Part shown: positions 1-9,242 of the stretch, one piece after another
Position numbering within the stretch: position 1 is the first letter of the stretch
Layout of the letters: each line of letters opens with the position of its first letter
From: Cryobacterium sp. MLB-32
GTDB taxonomy: Bacteria; Actinomycetota; Actinomycetes; Actinomycetales; Microbacteriaceae
DNA length: 64,000 bases
Direction of reading: 5' to 3'
Assembly (NCBI RefSeq): GCF_000738085.1
Contig: NZ_JPRS01000003.1
Location: 1 to 64,000 of the forward strand
Program-made: the position numbers and the translations under genes
The notes under the pieces: model-generated
Seen by the model: the letters and a program-made list of their open reading frames with translations, nothing else
What the model was told of the DNA's origin: nothing
Databases searched by the model: none

Positions 1-298
1 ACCTGAACCGTGGCACCTCGACACGCGTACACCGCGAATAGTGATCCCCCGCGGGTACGCGTTCACCCGCGATTCACAGCTTAGGGCGAAGGTAGACCGG
101 ACTTCTACCAAAACACCCCCGAATCGGGGCAGAACGTGTCGGCATTTAGGGGGACATGATTTTGACCCCAATTCGGGTCATATTCAGCATTCATTGACTA
201 ACGTTGGGTCAAACCCTGCCGATAGTGCCTACGAATGAGCTGAAAGCCCTGCATTGTGCGGGCGGCACGGCACGAATCTGAGATGGTGGTTGAAGCAC
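1..298. other. Upstream region of the flagellar operon
   Basis: No convincing gene lies here; the short open frames lack a ribosome site and have no recognisable product. It contains a small GC hairpin at 117-129 (CCCCG/CGGGG around AAT) without a following T run, a GACCC/GGGTC inverted repeat further downstream, and the sigma-28 type promoter described separately. Confidence 0.5.
199..225 (+). promoter_or_regulatory. Sigma-28 (FliA/WhiG type) promoter of the flgN operon
   Basis: TAACGTTG at 199-206 and GCCGATAG at 218-225 are separated by 11 bases. The known flagellar sigma-28 consensus is TAAAGTTT-N11-GCCGATAA, so the spacing is exact and 12 of 16 consensus positions match, including seven of eight in the -10 box. 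It ends about 70 bases before flgN, a late flagellar gene as expected for this sigma factor. The transcription start would be near 232. Confidence 0.72.
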
Positions 299-784
299 AT
301 GGGTGCCAATGAGCTGTCCGCGTTGCTCTGGCGCGAACGAGAGTTGCTGGAGCTGCTCGTCTTCAAACTAGAAGAAGAGCAACTGCTGCTTCAGGGCGGT
401 AAGAGCCGCTGGCTGCAGCACGCCACCCGCGAGGTCGAGCAGGTGCTCGCCCTGGTGCGCGAAGCCGGCCTCGGCCGCTCCGTGGAGGTCGCCGCCCTCG
501 CGACCGAATGGGGCAGCACCCAGGACGCCACTCTTCGCGAACTCGCCGCGAGTGCCCCCTCGGGCCCGTGGGCCGAAATTCTCGGCGCGCACCTCAAGGC
601 TATGGCCGACCTGACCACACAGATCAAGCAGCTGCGCGACGTGAACGAACAGTTCATTCGGGCCGCCAGCCGCTCCACCCAGGAGACGCTCGCCGGGCTG
701 AGCCCAGACGTGAAGACCTACGACGCCCGCGGAACCACCGACGTGGACGCCACCGCCGCTCGCCTCTTCGACCGGAACCTGTAG
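299..784 (+). CDS. flgN: FlgN-like flagellar export chaperone
   Basis: A 161-residue, largely helical protein with Glu/Leu-rich N-terminal helices (RERELLELLVFKLEEEQ) and a second helical stretch near the C-terminus, as in FlgN proteins. FlgN chaperones keep the hook-filament junction proteins FlgK and FlgL export-competent. Identity rests mainly on position: it directly precedes flgK by 8 bases. The ATG at 299 is preferred over an in-frame TTG at 254 because residues before it look unlike the family. First gene behind the sigma-28 promoter. Confidence 0.72.
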   Translation: MGANELSALLWRERELLELLVFKLEEEQLLLQGGKSRWLQHATREVEQVLALVREAGLGRSVEVAALATEWGSTQDATLRELAASAPSGPWAEILGAHLKAMADLTTQIKQLRDVNEQFIRAASRSTQETLAGLSPDVKTYDARGTTDVDATAARLFDRNL

Positions 785-792
785 GCCGCCGG

Positions 793-2238
793 ATGAGTAC
801 CTTCGGCGGACTGAACACGGCCTACAGTGGCCTCGTTGCCGCGCGCAAAGGCCTCGACGTGGTGGGGCAGAACATCGCCAACGCCAACACCCAGGGTTAT
901 ACGCGCCAACGCATCGAGACCTCGGCACTGAGCCCCACCGCGCAGACCGGCATGTTCACCAACAACATCCGCATCGGCCAGGGAGTCACCGTCGACGGAG
1001 TGGCCCGTCTCGGCAGCGCCCAGCTGGATGCCCAGGTGCGCTTCTCGTCCGGAACCGCCGGGTACACCGCGGTGCGTGCAAATTCACTCAGCGCCCTCGA
1101 GGGGTCGCTCAAGGAACCGACCGAGAACGGCCTCTCGGCCAAGCTCGGGGATTTTTGGGCCGGCTGGCAGAACCTCGCCAACGGTGCCGACACCTCAGCG
1201 CCGGCGGCTCTGCTTCTCGGCACCGCAACTGAGCTCGTCGGACAGATCAAGCAGGGCTTTCAGGCCGTCTCAAGCGAGTGGTCCAGCGTGCGCAATGACC
1301 TCAACGGCATGGTGAGCGAGTTGAACAACGCCGCAACCCAGGTGGCGGACCTGAACGCCCGCATCCGCTCCACTCTCGCCTCGGGGGGATCGGCCAACGA
1401 GATGCTCGACCAGCGCAGCGCCCTCACCACGACGATCGCTGCGCTCACCGGCGCGACCGTGCGCGACAAGGCCGACGGCACGGTCGATGTACTGATCGGC
1501 GGCAACGCCCTCGTCTCGGGAGACAAGGCGCACGCCCTAGCGGCGTCAGGTTCGGCGACACTGGCCAACGTGATGACGAGCCCACGACCAGAAACCGGCG
1601 CGGATCCGCGCCTCGTCTGGCAGGACGCCAGCCGCGCCAGCACACCCGTCGTCGTCGACAGTGGCGAGATCGCCGGTGCTCTGTCCATGCTCGGCGTCGG
1701 GGGACCAATCGTCTCGGCTGCCGATTCATACAACTCCTTCGCCTCTGACCTGGCAGAAAAGGTCAACGCCATCTACGCGCCGGCCGCCGGTGATGGCGCA
1801 TTCTTCTCCTTCGGTACCACCGACAACGCTGCGGCGAGCCTGAGCGTTATCCCGACCACCGGCGCCGCTGTCCGTGCCGGTGACGCGTCGCTCGGCGTGT
1901 ACGACGGATCGATCGCCGATGCGATCGCACAGCTCGGCGCCGGCAAGGCCGTCGGCACCGACGGCGCCGCCATCGAGTCTCCCGACTCTGTCTGGTCGAC
2001 ATTCGTCACCGAGCTCGGCGTGGCAACACAGGGCCAACTCCAGCAGGCCACTACCGCCAGCTCAAGCGCGACAGCCGCTGCGGGGCAACAGCTCGCCAAC
2101 GCGTCCGTGGATCTTGACGAAGAAAACGTGAACCTGCTCATGTACCAGCATGCCTACCAAGGGGCAGCCCGCGTGATGACCGCCGTCGACGAAATGCTCG
2201 ACACCTTGATCAACCGCACCGGATTGGTGGGAAGATAA
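793..2238 (+). CDS. flgK: Flagellar hook-associated protein FlgK (HAP1)
   Basis: A 481-residue secreted hook-filament junction protein. The N-terminus has the conserved rod/hook-family helix (GLNTAYSGLVAARKGLDVVG, then QNIANANTQGYTRQR) and the C-terminus the partner helix (NLLMYQHAYQGAARVMTAVD). These two helices form the D0 coiled coil of axial proteins. The open frame extends further upstream, but ATG 793 is the start because residues before it are the out-of-frame tail of flgN. It lies between flgN and flgL in one transcription unit. Confidence 0.95.
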   Translation: MSTFGGLNTAYSGLVAARKGLDVVGQNIANANTQGYTRQRIETSALSPTAQTGMFTNNIRIGQGVTVDGVARLGSAQLDAQVRFSSGTAGYTAVRANSLSALEGSLKEPTENGLSAKLGDFWAGWQNLANGADTSAPAALLLGTATELVGQIKQGFQAVSSEWSSVRNDLNGMVSELNNAATQVADLNARIRSTLASGGSANEMLDQRSALTTTIAALTGATVRDKADGTVDVLIGGNALVSGDKAHALAASGSATLANVMTSPRPETGADPRLVWQDASRASTPVVVDSGEIAGALSMLGVGGPIVSAADSYNSFASDLAEKVNAIYAPAAGDGAFFSFGTTDNAAASLSVIPTTGAAVRAGDASLGVYDGSIADAIAQLGAGKAVGTDGAAIESPDSVWSTFVTELGVATQGQLQQATTASSSATAAAGQQLANASVDLDEENVNLLMYQHAYQGAARVMTAVDEMLDTLINRTGLVGR

Positions 2239-2241
2239 CCG

Positions 2242-3144
2242 ATGATTTCTCGTGTAACCAGCCAGACTCAGCTGCGCACCGCGCAGCTGAACCTGCAACA
2301 GAACATGGCCAATATGTCGAAACTCCAGGAGCAGGCGAGTTCGCTCAAGGCGATCAACCGCCCCTCCGACGACCCGACAGCCGCCGCCGCCGCGCTGTCC
2401 GTGCGCGCCGAGGCTCGTGCCGTCGACCAGTACAGCCGCAACGCCGACAACGGCAACGACTGGCTCACCACCATCGACTCTGCTCTGAGCGCGTCGACCA
2501 ACATCATGAACCGCGTGCGGGACCTCACGGTACAGGGCGGCAACGGAGCGCTCTCCCCCGCGGCGAAGGAGGCTATCGCGGTGGAACTCGACGGGCTCAA
2601 GGAAGATCTGCTCGGATTGGCCAACACTTCCTACCTCGGTCGCACGGTCTTCGCGGGCAGTTCCAACGCGGGAGTCGCGTTCACCCCGGTCACCGAGAAC
2701 GGCATCACCACCTACAACGCAGAATCCAACCCCGCCAGCTCTGTCACGCGGCGTATCGGCGCCGATACGACCGTGCGAGTGGATGCCGACGGCGCGGCCG
2801 TGTTCGGTACGGGTCCCGGGTCGGTTTTCTCCCTTATCGATACGATCGCGAGCAACCTGCGCGATGACACCCCACTGAGCGACCAGCTGGACAACGTGGA
2901 CAAGCACCTCGGTACGATCATCGGGCAGCGATCGGAAGCGGGGGCGCGGCTGGCTCGCGTGGAACGCGCCCAGAGCGCCTTGGTGGAGCAGGCGGGATCG
3001 CTGGAAGCCCAACGTTCCGGGCTCGAAGACATCGACCTCGCCCAGGTGATCGTGGACCTCAAGCTGCAGGAGGTCACCTACCAGTCGGCCCTCGCGGTGA
3101 CCGCCCGCGTGCTGCAACCGACCCTGATGGACTTTCTGCGATGA
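2242..3144 (+). CDS. flgL: Flagellar hook-associated protein FlgL (HAP3)
   Basis: A 300-residue flagellin-like junction protein. The N-terminus (RVTSQTQLRTAQLNLQQNMA, then the KAINRPSDDPTAAAAAL motif) is the typical flagellin/FlgL D0-D1 start, and the C-terminal helix (LQEVTYQSALAVTARVLQPT) is the partner helix. It begins three bases after the flgK stop. Its own stop overlaps the fliW start, so translation is probably coupled. Confidence 0.94.
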   Translation: MISRVTSQTQLRTAQLNLQQNMANMSKLQEQASSLKAINRPSDDPTAAAAALSVRAEARAVDQYSRNADNGNDWLTTIDSALSASTNIMNRVRDLTVQGGNGALSPAAKEAIAVELDGLKEDLLGLANTSYLGRTVFAGSSNAGVAFTPVTENGITTYNAESNPASSVTRRIGADTTVRVDADGAAVFGTGPGSVFSLIDTIASNLRDDTPLSDQLDNVDKHLGTIIGQRSEAGARLARVERAQSALVEQAGSLEAQRSGLEDIDLAQVIVDLKLQEVTYQSALAVTARVLQPTLMDFLR

Positions 3145-3521
3145 CCCCTGCACTGACCTTCGTCACTCCCCCGCCCGGCCTCGCGCCGATCACCGACTTC
3201 ACCCTCAACACGGTCGACGGTGCCGACGGACTCTACTCGCTGCAAGCGGTGCCCAATCCGAGCACACGGTTGTTCGTGCTCGACGCGTCGGTCTACCTGC
3301 CCGATTACACGCCGTACATTTCGGCAGAGCAGTCCAGCGCCCTCTCGCTGACCGTGGCAGCGGACGCCCTCGTGCTCGTGGTCGTCAACCCCGGCGAAGG
3401 CAACACGACCGTGAACCTGATGGCACCGATCGTCGTGAACGCCTCGACCGGAGTCTGCGCCCAGGTGATACTCGAAGGTCAGGACTGGCCTTTGCGCGCG
3501 GAACTCAGCACCGCCGCTTAA
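3141..3521 (+). CDS. fliW: Flagellar assembly factor FliW
   Basis: A 126-residue protein matching FliW: the F-x-LNTVDGADGLYSLQAV stretch, the YLPDYTPYI segment and the LVVVNPGEGNTTVNLMAPIVVN core. FliW binds flagellin and antagonises CsrA at flagellin mRNA in Bacillus. Its ATG overlaps the flgL stop (ATGA). In many Gram-positives csrA follows fliW; here the next gene is an unrelated SDR-like protein, so a csrA partner is not visible in this window. Confidence 0.9.
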   Translation: MTPALTFVTPPPGLAPITDFTLNTVDGADGLYSLQAVPNPSTRLFVLDASVYLPDYTPYISAEQSSALSLTVAADALVLVVVNPGEGNTTVNLMAPIVVNASTGVCAQVILEGQDWPLRAELSTAA

Positions 3522-3547
3522 GCGCCACCGGTGCCAGACTGGGCCTC

Positions 3548-4303
3548 ATGAGCTCATTACTGCTGACCGGTGCCACCGGAACCCTCGGGCGTGCGGTCGA
3601 CTCGCTTGCGGTGCCCGGCGAAACGCGCACGCTCAGCCGTCGTGCCGCACCGGCTGGGCTCGCAGGGGCTTCCTGGGCGCAGGGCGACCTGGCCACTGGC
3701 GAGGGCCTCGACGCGGCTCTCGAGGGCGTCGACACGATCATCCACTGCGCCACGCGTCCACGCGGCGGTGACGCCCGCATGACGCGCATTCTCGTCGACG
3801 CGGCTCGCCGCTCCACGACGCCGCCACACATCGTCTATGTCTCCATCGTCGGAGTCGACCGCATTCCTCTGGCTTACTACCGGGAGAAGCTGGCCGCCGA
3901 AGACGTCGTCGAAAGCTCGGGACTGCGGTTCAGCATCCAGCGCGCCACACAGTTTCACAACCTCGTCTTCTCCGTCGTCGCGTCCCAACGACGGATGCCC
4001 CTGGTGCTGACCCCCAGCATCCGAGTTCAGCCCATCGACGTGCACTACGTCGCGGATCAATTGCTCGCCCTGGCTCGCACGGGCATGGCCGGCCGGATGC
4101 CCGACATCGGGGGGCCCCAGGTGGTGCGCGCCTCCGACCTGGCCCGGGCCACCCTCAAGTCGCTCGGCACCCAACGCCCCGTTGTTCCCGTGTTGCTGCC
4201 CGGTGCGGTCTTCGCTGCCTTCCGGGCCGGCCACAACCTGGCGCCCGGTAACCGGCTCGGCACCCGCACCTACGACGACTTTCTTGCGGGCCTCCCGGTC
4301 TGA
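3548..4303 (+). CDS. NAD(P)-binding SDR/NmrA-like protein
   Basis: A 251-residue atypical short-chain dehydrogenase. The Rossmann motif LLTGATGTLGRAV is at residues 5-17, HCATRP follows beta-4, and YYREK near residue 115 is in the position of the YxxxK catalytic pair. NmrA/atypical SDR proteins of this kind act as NAD(P)H-dependent reductases or redox sensors; the substrate cannot be inferred. It starts 26 bases after fliW but is probably not a flagellar gene. Confidence 0.8.
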   Translation: MSSLLLTGATGTLGRAVDSLAVPGETRTLSRRAAPAGLAGASWAQGDLATGEGLDAALEGVDTIIHCATRPRGGDARMTRILVDAARRSTTPPHIVYVSIVGVDRIPLAYYREKLAAEDVVESSGLRFSIQRATQFHNLVFSVVASQRRMPLVLTPSIRVQPIDVHYVADQLLALARTGMAGRMPDIGGPQVVRASDLARATLKSLGTQRPVVPVLLPGAVFAAFRAGHNLAPGNRLGTRTYDDFLAGLPV

Positions 4304-4321
4304 CTCCCCCGGGATTCGGGG

Positions 4322-4711
4322 TCACCGGGTGAGCTGGTGGGCGCGCTGGGGAGAGATGTCGAAGGCGCGGGCCACCGCGGCGAGCGTGAACCCCTGCTCG
4401 CGCAGGGCCTGCACGGCCTGTTTACGCAACACCGATGCTTCGGAGGCGGCCACCCGCGCCAGCTCGCACAGCTCCTGGGCACTCTTCCAGACGGCCCGGG
4501 ACTCGTCAGGCACCTGCAGGGTCACGTTCACGTCCACGTCCCCGGGCGAGCAGTGCAGCCAGAGAGCCGCCACCTCTGTGGCGATCTCATCAATCTGCCG
4601 CACCGTCGAGGCCTGTCCCCCGGTCCCCAACTCGGGAATGTCGATCGCCCATTCCTTGCCGCGCAGCGTTGCCGTTGCTTCGATCACGGCACTCACGTTC
4701 GCTGTCGTCAC
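4322..4711 (-). CDS. Small HTH-containing protein, HicB-like N-terminus
   Basis: A 129-residue protein. Residues 1-55 resemble the beta-strand part of HicB-type antitoxin-like proteins (EWAIDIPELGTGGQAST), and the C-terminus (GFTLAAVARAFDISPQRAHQ) is a helix-turn-helix. The start is GTG at 4711 with GGAAGAAG a few bases upstream. No HicA-like toxin gene is adjacent, so a toxin-antitoxin role is not supported; an orphan DNA-binding regulator is more likely. Convergent with the SDR gene. Confidence 0.62.
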   Translation of the reverse strand: MTTANVSAVIEATATLRGKEWAIDIPELGTGGQASTVRQIDEIATEVAALWLHCSPGDVDVNVTLQVPDESRAVWKSAQELCELARVAASEASVLRKQAVQALREQGFTLAAVARAFDISPQRAHQLTR

Positions 4712-4828
4712 TGACGCTTCTTCCTGATGCCCCCATGGAAATTCGACTCGTCCCTCTAACGTACCGGACGACCGTTTATGAACGCATGGGACTTTCGGCC
4801 CCTCTTGGCACCGCCGGTCGGGCTCCGT

Positions 4829-5310
4829 CTAGCGGGATTCAGCCTCGAGCACGGCCGCTTCGAACGCCACCCAGGGCAACATCGCGCACTTGACCCGGGC
4901 CGGATAGCGAGACACTCCGCCGAACGCCGCCGCGTCGCCGAGCACCTCTTCGTCGGGTTCGACCGTGCCGCGCGAGCGCAGCATCTCGCGGAACGTATCC
5001 AGAAAGGCCCGCGCCGCCACAACCGTGAGTCCGCGCAGCTCGTCGTTCAGCACAGAGGCGGATGCCACGGAGATGGAGCAGCCCTCGCCGCGCCACACGA
5101 TATCGTCGACGCGCGCCTCCTCACCGGCGCCCAGGGTCACGCGCATCGTGACCTCATCACCGCAGGTGGTGTTCACCTGGTGCGACTCGGCCACGCGGGG
5201 CCACCCGACACAGCGTCGGGAATGTCGGTCAAGGGCTCGACGGAGGCTCCGTGTCGAGCCTTCGAGTGGTCGAGAATGATGGTCTGGTAGAGCTGCTGCA
5301 GAGCGCTCAT
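4829..5310 (-). pseudogene. sufU: SufU iron-sulfur scaffold/sulfur acceptor, frameshifted
   Basis: The N-terminus (SALQQLYQTIILDHSKARHG) starts at ATG 5310, which overlaps the sufS stop (ATGA). That frame ends at 5173. The rest of SufU (ESHQVNTTCGDEV, GEGCSIS, VKCAMLPW) is in the next frame, and all three zinc-binding Cys and the CGD Asp are present. The shift lies near 5191-5210, around a GGGG run. Adding one base restores 160 residues, the family size. SufU receives sulfur from SufS and is usually essential in Gram-positives, so a sequence error is likely. Confidence 0.82.
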
Positions 5311-6617
5311 CGGGTTGCTCCAAAGAAAGGTGCGACCTCACGCAGGGTGGCCAGGAACTGGTCGACCTCGTCGGTCGTCGTGTAGAGGTAGGTGCTCGCC
5401 CTGGTGGACGCCGTCACGCCGAGGCGCCGGTGCAGGGGCTGGGCGCAGTGGTGTCCGACCCGCACGGCGATGCCCGCGTCGTCGAGGTACTGCCCCACAT
5501 CGTGGGCGTGAACGCCGGCCACCTCGAAGGAGGCCAACCCGAGGCGTTCCACGCCGAGCCCGGGACCGAGCAGGCGGATGCCCGGGATCTCACCGAGCCC
5601 CGCCACGAGGCGCTGGCCGAGTTCCGCCTCTCGACCGCCGATACGATCCATGCCGGTTTCCCGGAGGTAGTCGACCGCGGCGGCGAGGGCAATGGCCTGC
5701 GAGATTCGTTGCGTACCGGCCTCGAAGCGCTGCGGCGGCGCGAGGAACTCGGCGCTCTCCATATCGACGGTCGTGATCATTGAACCGCCGGTGAGAAAGG
5801 GCGGCATGCCGGCCAGCAGCTCGGCCTTGCCGTAGAGTGCGCCGATGCCCGTGGGGCCGAGCATCTTGTGCCCGGAGAACACGGCGTAGTCCACGTCGAG
5901 GTCAACGACGTTCACCGGGAGGTGGGGCACGGACTGGCAGGCATCGAGGAGTACGAGCGCACCGACCCGGCGGGCGAGGGCGACGAGCTCGGTGACCGGG
6001 TTGATCACGCCGGTGACGTTAGACGCGTGGGTGAATGCCAGCACGCGCGTGCGCGCCCCCACGATCTTGGCGGCGGCCACGAGGTCGAGGGAGCCATCGT
6101 CGTGGATCGGAATGTAGCGCAACGTCGCGCCGGTGCGCAGAGCAAGCTGCTGCCACGGAATCAGATTGGCGTGGTGTTCCATCTCCGTGACGACGATCTC
6201 GTCGCCGGCGCCGAGGGCGAACCGCTGTGCTGCTGCTCCCCCGAGCCCAAGCGAGGCGTTCGAGAACGAGTACGCCACGAGGTTGATCGCCTCGGTCGCG
6301 TTGGAGGTCCAGACGATCGTGTCGCTCGGCGCGCCGATGAACGCCGCGACGGTCTCGCGGGCTGCCTCAAAGGCCTCGGTGGCCCCGAATGCAAGCGTAT
6401 GAGCGCCCCGGTGCACGGCAGCGTTGCGCTGCTCGTAGTACTCCTGTTCGGCCTCCATCACGCTGATCGGGTTCTGCGAGGTCGCCCCGGAATCCAGGTA
6501 GTTGAGCGGATGCCCATTCACCAACTGGTCTAGCACGGGGAAGTCATTACGGATGCGTTCGACCTCAACGCCCGTCAACGTGGGTGCTGTCTGGGTCGAT
6601 GGAACAAAAGACGTCAT
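5307..6617 (-). CDS. sufS: Cysteine desulfurase SufS
   Basis: A 436-residue PLP enzyme of the SufS class. It has the PLP-lysine motif FSGHKMLGPTGIGALYG, the LDSGATSQNP N-terminal motif, and the catalytic Cys in RVGHHCAQPLHRR (Cys391). It transfers sulfur from cysteine to SufU for Fe-S cluster assembly. The stop overlaps sufU, giving a two-gene sufS-sufU operon. The other suf genes are not in this window. Confidence 0.95.
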   Translation of the reverse strand: MTSFVPSTQTAPTLTGVEVERIRNDFPVLDQLVNGHPLNYLDSGATSQNPISVMEAEQEYYEQRNAAVHRGAHTLAFGATEAFEAARETVAAFIGAPSDTIVWTSNATEAINLVAYSFSNASLGLGGAAAQRFALGAGDEIVVTEMEHHANLIPWQQLALRTGATLRYIPIHDDGSLDLVAAAKIVGARTRVLAFTHASNVTGVINPVTELVALARRVGALVLLDACQSVPHLPVNVVDLDVDYAVFSGHKMLGPTGIGALYGKAELLAGMPPFLTGGSMITTVDMESAEFLAPPQRFEAGTQRISQAIALAAAVDYLRETGMDRIGGREAELGQRLVAGLGEIPGIRLLGPGLGVERLGLASFEVAGVHAHDVGQYLDDAGIAVRVGHHCAQPLHRRLGVTASTRASTYLYTTTDEVDQFLATLREVAPFFGATR

Positions 6618-6716
6618 ACTCTTAGGATATTGCCTTCTGCGGCTCGCGTTCCCGGCCCCCGAGCGCGGTGGGCGGTGGAATTCCCGTCAACGCCGTGGCA
6701 CCCTTGAAGGGTGACG

Positions 6717-6995
6717 ATGACCGATCCCCTGCTTGACCTGCGATCCCAGGTCGCGCTCGAACAACCCTGGATCACGCTCGTCTGGGATGACCCGGTCAAC
6801 CTGATGTCCTATGTCTCCTATGTCTTTCGCGCCTATTTCGGCGTCACGCCGGAGGAGGCGGAGCGGCTGATGCTGCAGGTTCACAACAACGGTAAGGCCG
6901 TGGTGGCAACGGGCAATCGTGAGGCCATGGAACGACACGTGGAGGCCATGCACGGCTACGGGCTCTGGGCGACCCTCGCCAAGGCCGACGCATGA
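6717..6995 (+). CDS. clpS: ClpS adaptor of the ClpAP/ClpCP protease
   Basis: A 92-residue Clp[21 protein letters not shown], the [16 protein letters not shown] stretch and the C-terminal GYGLWATL. ClpS delivers N-end-rule substrates to the Clp unfoldase. ATG 6717 is chosen over GTG 6711 because GAAGG at 6706-6710 is properly spaced for the ATG but abuts the GTG. It overlaps the following DUF2017 gene, a common actinobacterial pairing. Confidence 0.93.
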   Translation: MTDPLLDLRSQVALEQPWITLVWDDPVNLMSYVSYVFRAYFGVTPEEAERLMLQVHNNGKAVVATGNREAMERHVEAMHGYGLWATLAKADA

Positions 6996-7552
6996 ACAGG
7001 TTCGGGCTGACCCAGAGCGGCTCCCTCTTGGGCCGTTTCGAGCCGATCGAGGTGGACCTGCTGAAACTGGTGGCCACCCAGCTCGTCGATATGCTTCGGG
7101 AGGCCGGCGAGAACGTGCCCGCAGCCGCACAGGACCCCGTGTTCCGGCGAATGCTGCCCGACGCCTACCCCGACGACACGGAGGCCACCGACGAATTCCG
7201 GCGGTTCACTGCAGGGGACCTTCTCGAGAGCAAGGTCTTCAATGCGGGCGTTGTGCTCGCAACCCTGGGCGCGGCGCTGGCGGATCCGCCTCAGGCCGAC
7301 GCCCTGGCCTCCGCCCGGGACGACATCGACGAGCCGCCCGAGCGCGAGGCCGTCACTCTCGACCTCGATCCGGAGGCCGTGCAATCCTGGCTGCGCACCC
7401 TCACCGACCTGCGGCTGACGCTCGCCGAGCGACTCCTGATCGCCCCCGACGGAACCAGGCATCTCGAAGGCGACGAGGAACCGTTCCTCCGCGAGCTGTA
7501 CGAATGGCTCGGTAGCGTGCAGGAGTCCCTCGTGTACGCGATCGACATCTAG
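6992..7552 (+). CDS. DUF2017 family protein
   Basis: A 186-residue soluble, acidic protein of the DUF2017 family, which in Actinobacteria regularly follows clpS. It has the [20 protein letters not shown] helix and a C-terminal [20 protein letters not shown]. The function is unknown. Its start overlaps the clpS stop (ATGA), suggesting translational coupling and a role near Clp proteolysis, which is inference from context. Confidence 0.85.
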   Translation: MNRFGLTQSGSLLGRFEPIEVDLLKLVATQLVDMLREAGENVPAAAQDPVFRRMLPDAYPDDTEATDEFRRFTAGDLLESKVFNAGVVLATLGAALADPPQADALASARDDIDEPPEREAVTLDLDPEAVQSWLRTLTDLRLTLAERLLIAPDGTRHLEGDEEPFLRELYEWLGSVQESLVYAIDI

Positions 7553-7565
7553 GGCGATCCCGCCC
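7552..7565. terminator. Possible weak bidirectional hairpin
   Basis: GGGCG at 7552-7556 pairs with CGCCC at 7561-7565 across a four-base loop. It sits in the 15-base gap between the convergent DUF2017 gene and the ABC permease. The stem is short and no T run follows, so support is modest. Confidence 0.3.
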
Positions 7566-7567
7566 GG

Positions 7568-8446
7568 CTACCGCGCGGGTGCCTGCATCCCCATCCGGCG
7601 CAGCACGAGCGTTTCCACGAGCTGCGCACCACCATAGAGAACAAGAGAAGCAACCGTGATCACGACCACGGAGGCCCACACCTCGGAATTCCGCACCTGC
7701 GCGACGGCCGTCACGATGCCGTTGCCGAGTCCCTGACCGGTCGAGAGCCACTCGGCCAGCAGCGCCCCGGTGATCGCGGCAGGGATCGAGATTTTCACCG
7801 CGGCGAAAAACGACGGCAACGAACTCGGCAACGCGACAAGCCGCAGCGCGGTGACGGCATTTCCGCCGTAGACGGCGATCAGATCATTCATGTGCAGCGA
7901 CGAGGATCGAAGCCCGAACGCGATGTTCACCAGAGCGGGAAACAACACCACAATGCTGCCCATCACGACGACGGTCGTGAGGCCGCGACCCGTGATCAGG
8001 CTGATCACCGGGGCGAGGGCCACGAGCGGAACTGACCGCAGCAGGAGCGCGAGTGGCATCAGGGCGCTCTCGACGCCCCGAGACAGAGTGAAGACGACGG
8101 CCAGCACGAGTGCGGCCGTGAGCCCGGCCACGAATCCCAGGAAGGCATCGCCGAGCGTCACCACCAGATTGTCGCCGATTCCGGCACGGTTTTCGGCGGC
8201 GGTCGGCACGGTAAACAACCAGGTGAACACGTCCATCGGGCCCTTGGCAAGAAATGGGGAGATGCCGAGGACGAGCAGCAGGCCCTGCCAGGTGAGAACG
8301 ACGAGGGCCAGGGTGAGGAACCCGGTCAGGAGCGCGCGCCCCACCGTGACGGCGAGACCTCGAGCCGCCACGACGCCGGCTTTGGGTTCCACGCGCACGA
8401 CCGAGGCCCGTCGGGGAGACGCCGCTGGGGAGAATATCCTCGTCAT
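7568..8446 (-). CDS. ABC transporter permease, NitT/TauT type
   Basis: A 292-residue membrane protein of the SsuC/TauC/ThiX-like permease family. It has about six membrane segments (VLTWQGLLLVLG, FLGFVAGLTAALVLAVVF and others) and the EAA-like loop SSLPSFFAAVKISIPAAITGALLAEW. It is the last gene of a four-gene operon (binding protein, ATPase, two permeases), one base after the upstream permease. The substrate is not evident from sequence; proximity to uricase and guanine deaminase suggests a purine-derived or pyrimidine-like compound. Confidence 0.85.
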   Translation of the reverse strand: MTRIFSPAASPRRASVVRVEPKAGVVAARGLAVTVGRALLTGFLTLALVVLTWQGLLLVLGISPFLAKGPMDVFTWLFTVPTAAENRAGIGDNLVVTLGDAFLGFVAGLTAALVLAVVFTLSRGVESALMPLALLLRSVPLVALAPVISLITGRGLTTVVVMGSIVVLFPALVNIAFGLRSSSLHMNDLIAVYGGNAVTALRLVALPSSLPSFFAAVKISIPAAITGALLAEWLSTGQGLGNGIVTAVAQVRNSEVWASVVVITVASLVLYGGAQLVETLVLRRMGMQAPAR

Positions 8447-8447
8447 A

Positions 8448-9242
8448 TCAGGCCGCCCGCGCCCAGGGGGTGGCGACCCGGGCGATCAGCGCGAAAATGG
8501 CGTAGCCCAGTCCGGCCATGAGACCGGCCACGAGCGCGAGGCTCCACACCCGGTCAACGTTGGCGGACGAGCCGGCCACGAGCATGGCAATGCCGAGGCC
8601 ACGCTCCACCCCGCCGAGGTATTCGCCGAGAATGGCCCCGAGGAACGCGGCCGGCGCGGCGACCTGCAGCGCGGAAAGCACGCTGGGCAGCCCCGCGATG
8701 ACTCGCACGAGACGCAGCTGGGTGAACCGGCCGCCCCCGTAGGCCGTCACGATGTCCAGACTCGCCGCATCCGCTGCCTTGAGTCCGACGAGCGAGCCCA
8801 CCACCGTGGTGAAGAAGACGGACATCGCCGCCAAAAAGACGGCGGTGCCGGAGGGGTCCCCACTCTGCGGGGCGCCGATCACGATGTAGGCGATCGGGCC
8901 GATTGCAACGATCGGTATGCAGTAGGTGATGACCGCGATCTGCAGGGCGACCTTCTCAATGCGGGGCACAACCAGAACAAGCCCGGCCAGCAGCAGCGCC
9001 AGGGAATTGCCCCACAGAAAGCCCTGTGCGGCTTCCTGAACCGTGACGGACACATGCGGCCAATAGAAGGCGGGCCCGTCGGTCAGGAGCTGGACGAACA
9101 CGTCGCCCGGGGTGGGAATCGCGCCGCCGGGCATCGACCCCACACTGCGAAACACCGTGGCGGCCCCGAGCCACCACAGCCCGATGACGAGGGCGAAACC
9201 GATGATGCCGGTACCCCAACGCGGCAGCCTCCGGCTCGTCAC
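8448..9242 (-). CDS. ABC transporter permease, NitT/TauT type
   Basis: A 264-residue permease paralogous to its downstream neighbour. It has an N-terminal membrane segment ([20 protein letters not shown]) and the EAA loop [29 protein letters not shown]. The ATG overlaps the ATPase stop (ATGA). With the second permease it probably forms a heterodimeric channel. Confidence 0.85.
   Translation of the reverse strand: MTSRRLPRWGTGIIGFALVIGLWWLGAATVFRSVGSMPGGAIPTPGDVFVQLLTDGPAFYWPHVSVTVQEAAQGFLWGNSLALLLAGLVLVVPRIEKVALQIAVITYCIPIVAIGPIAYIVIGAPQSGDPSGTAVFLAAMSVFFTTVVGSLVGLKAADAASLDIVTAYGGGRFTQLRLVRVIAGLPSVLSALQVAAPAAFLGAILGEYLGGVERGLGIAMLVAGSSANVDRVWSLALVAGLMAGLGYAIFALIARVATPWARAA

Noticed and set aside
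4322-4711. HicAB toxin-antitoxin system
   Set aside because: Only a HicB-like HTH protein is present. No HicA-like toxin gene lies next to it, so no toxin-antitoxin call is made.
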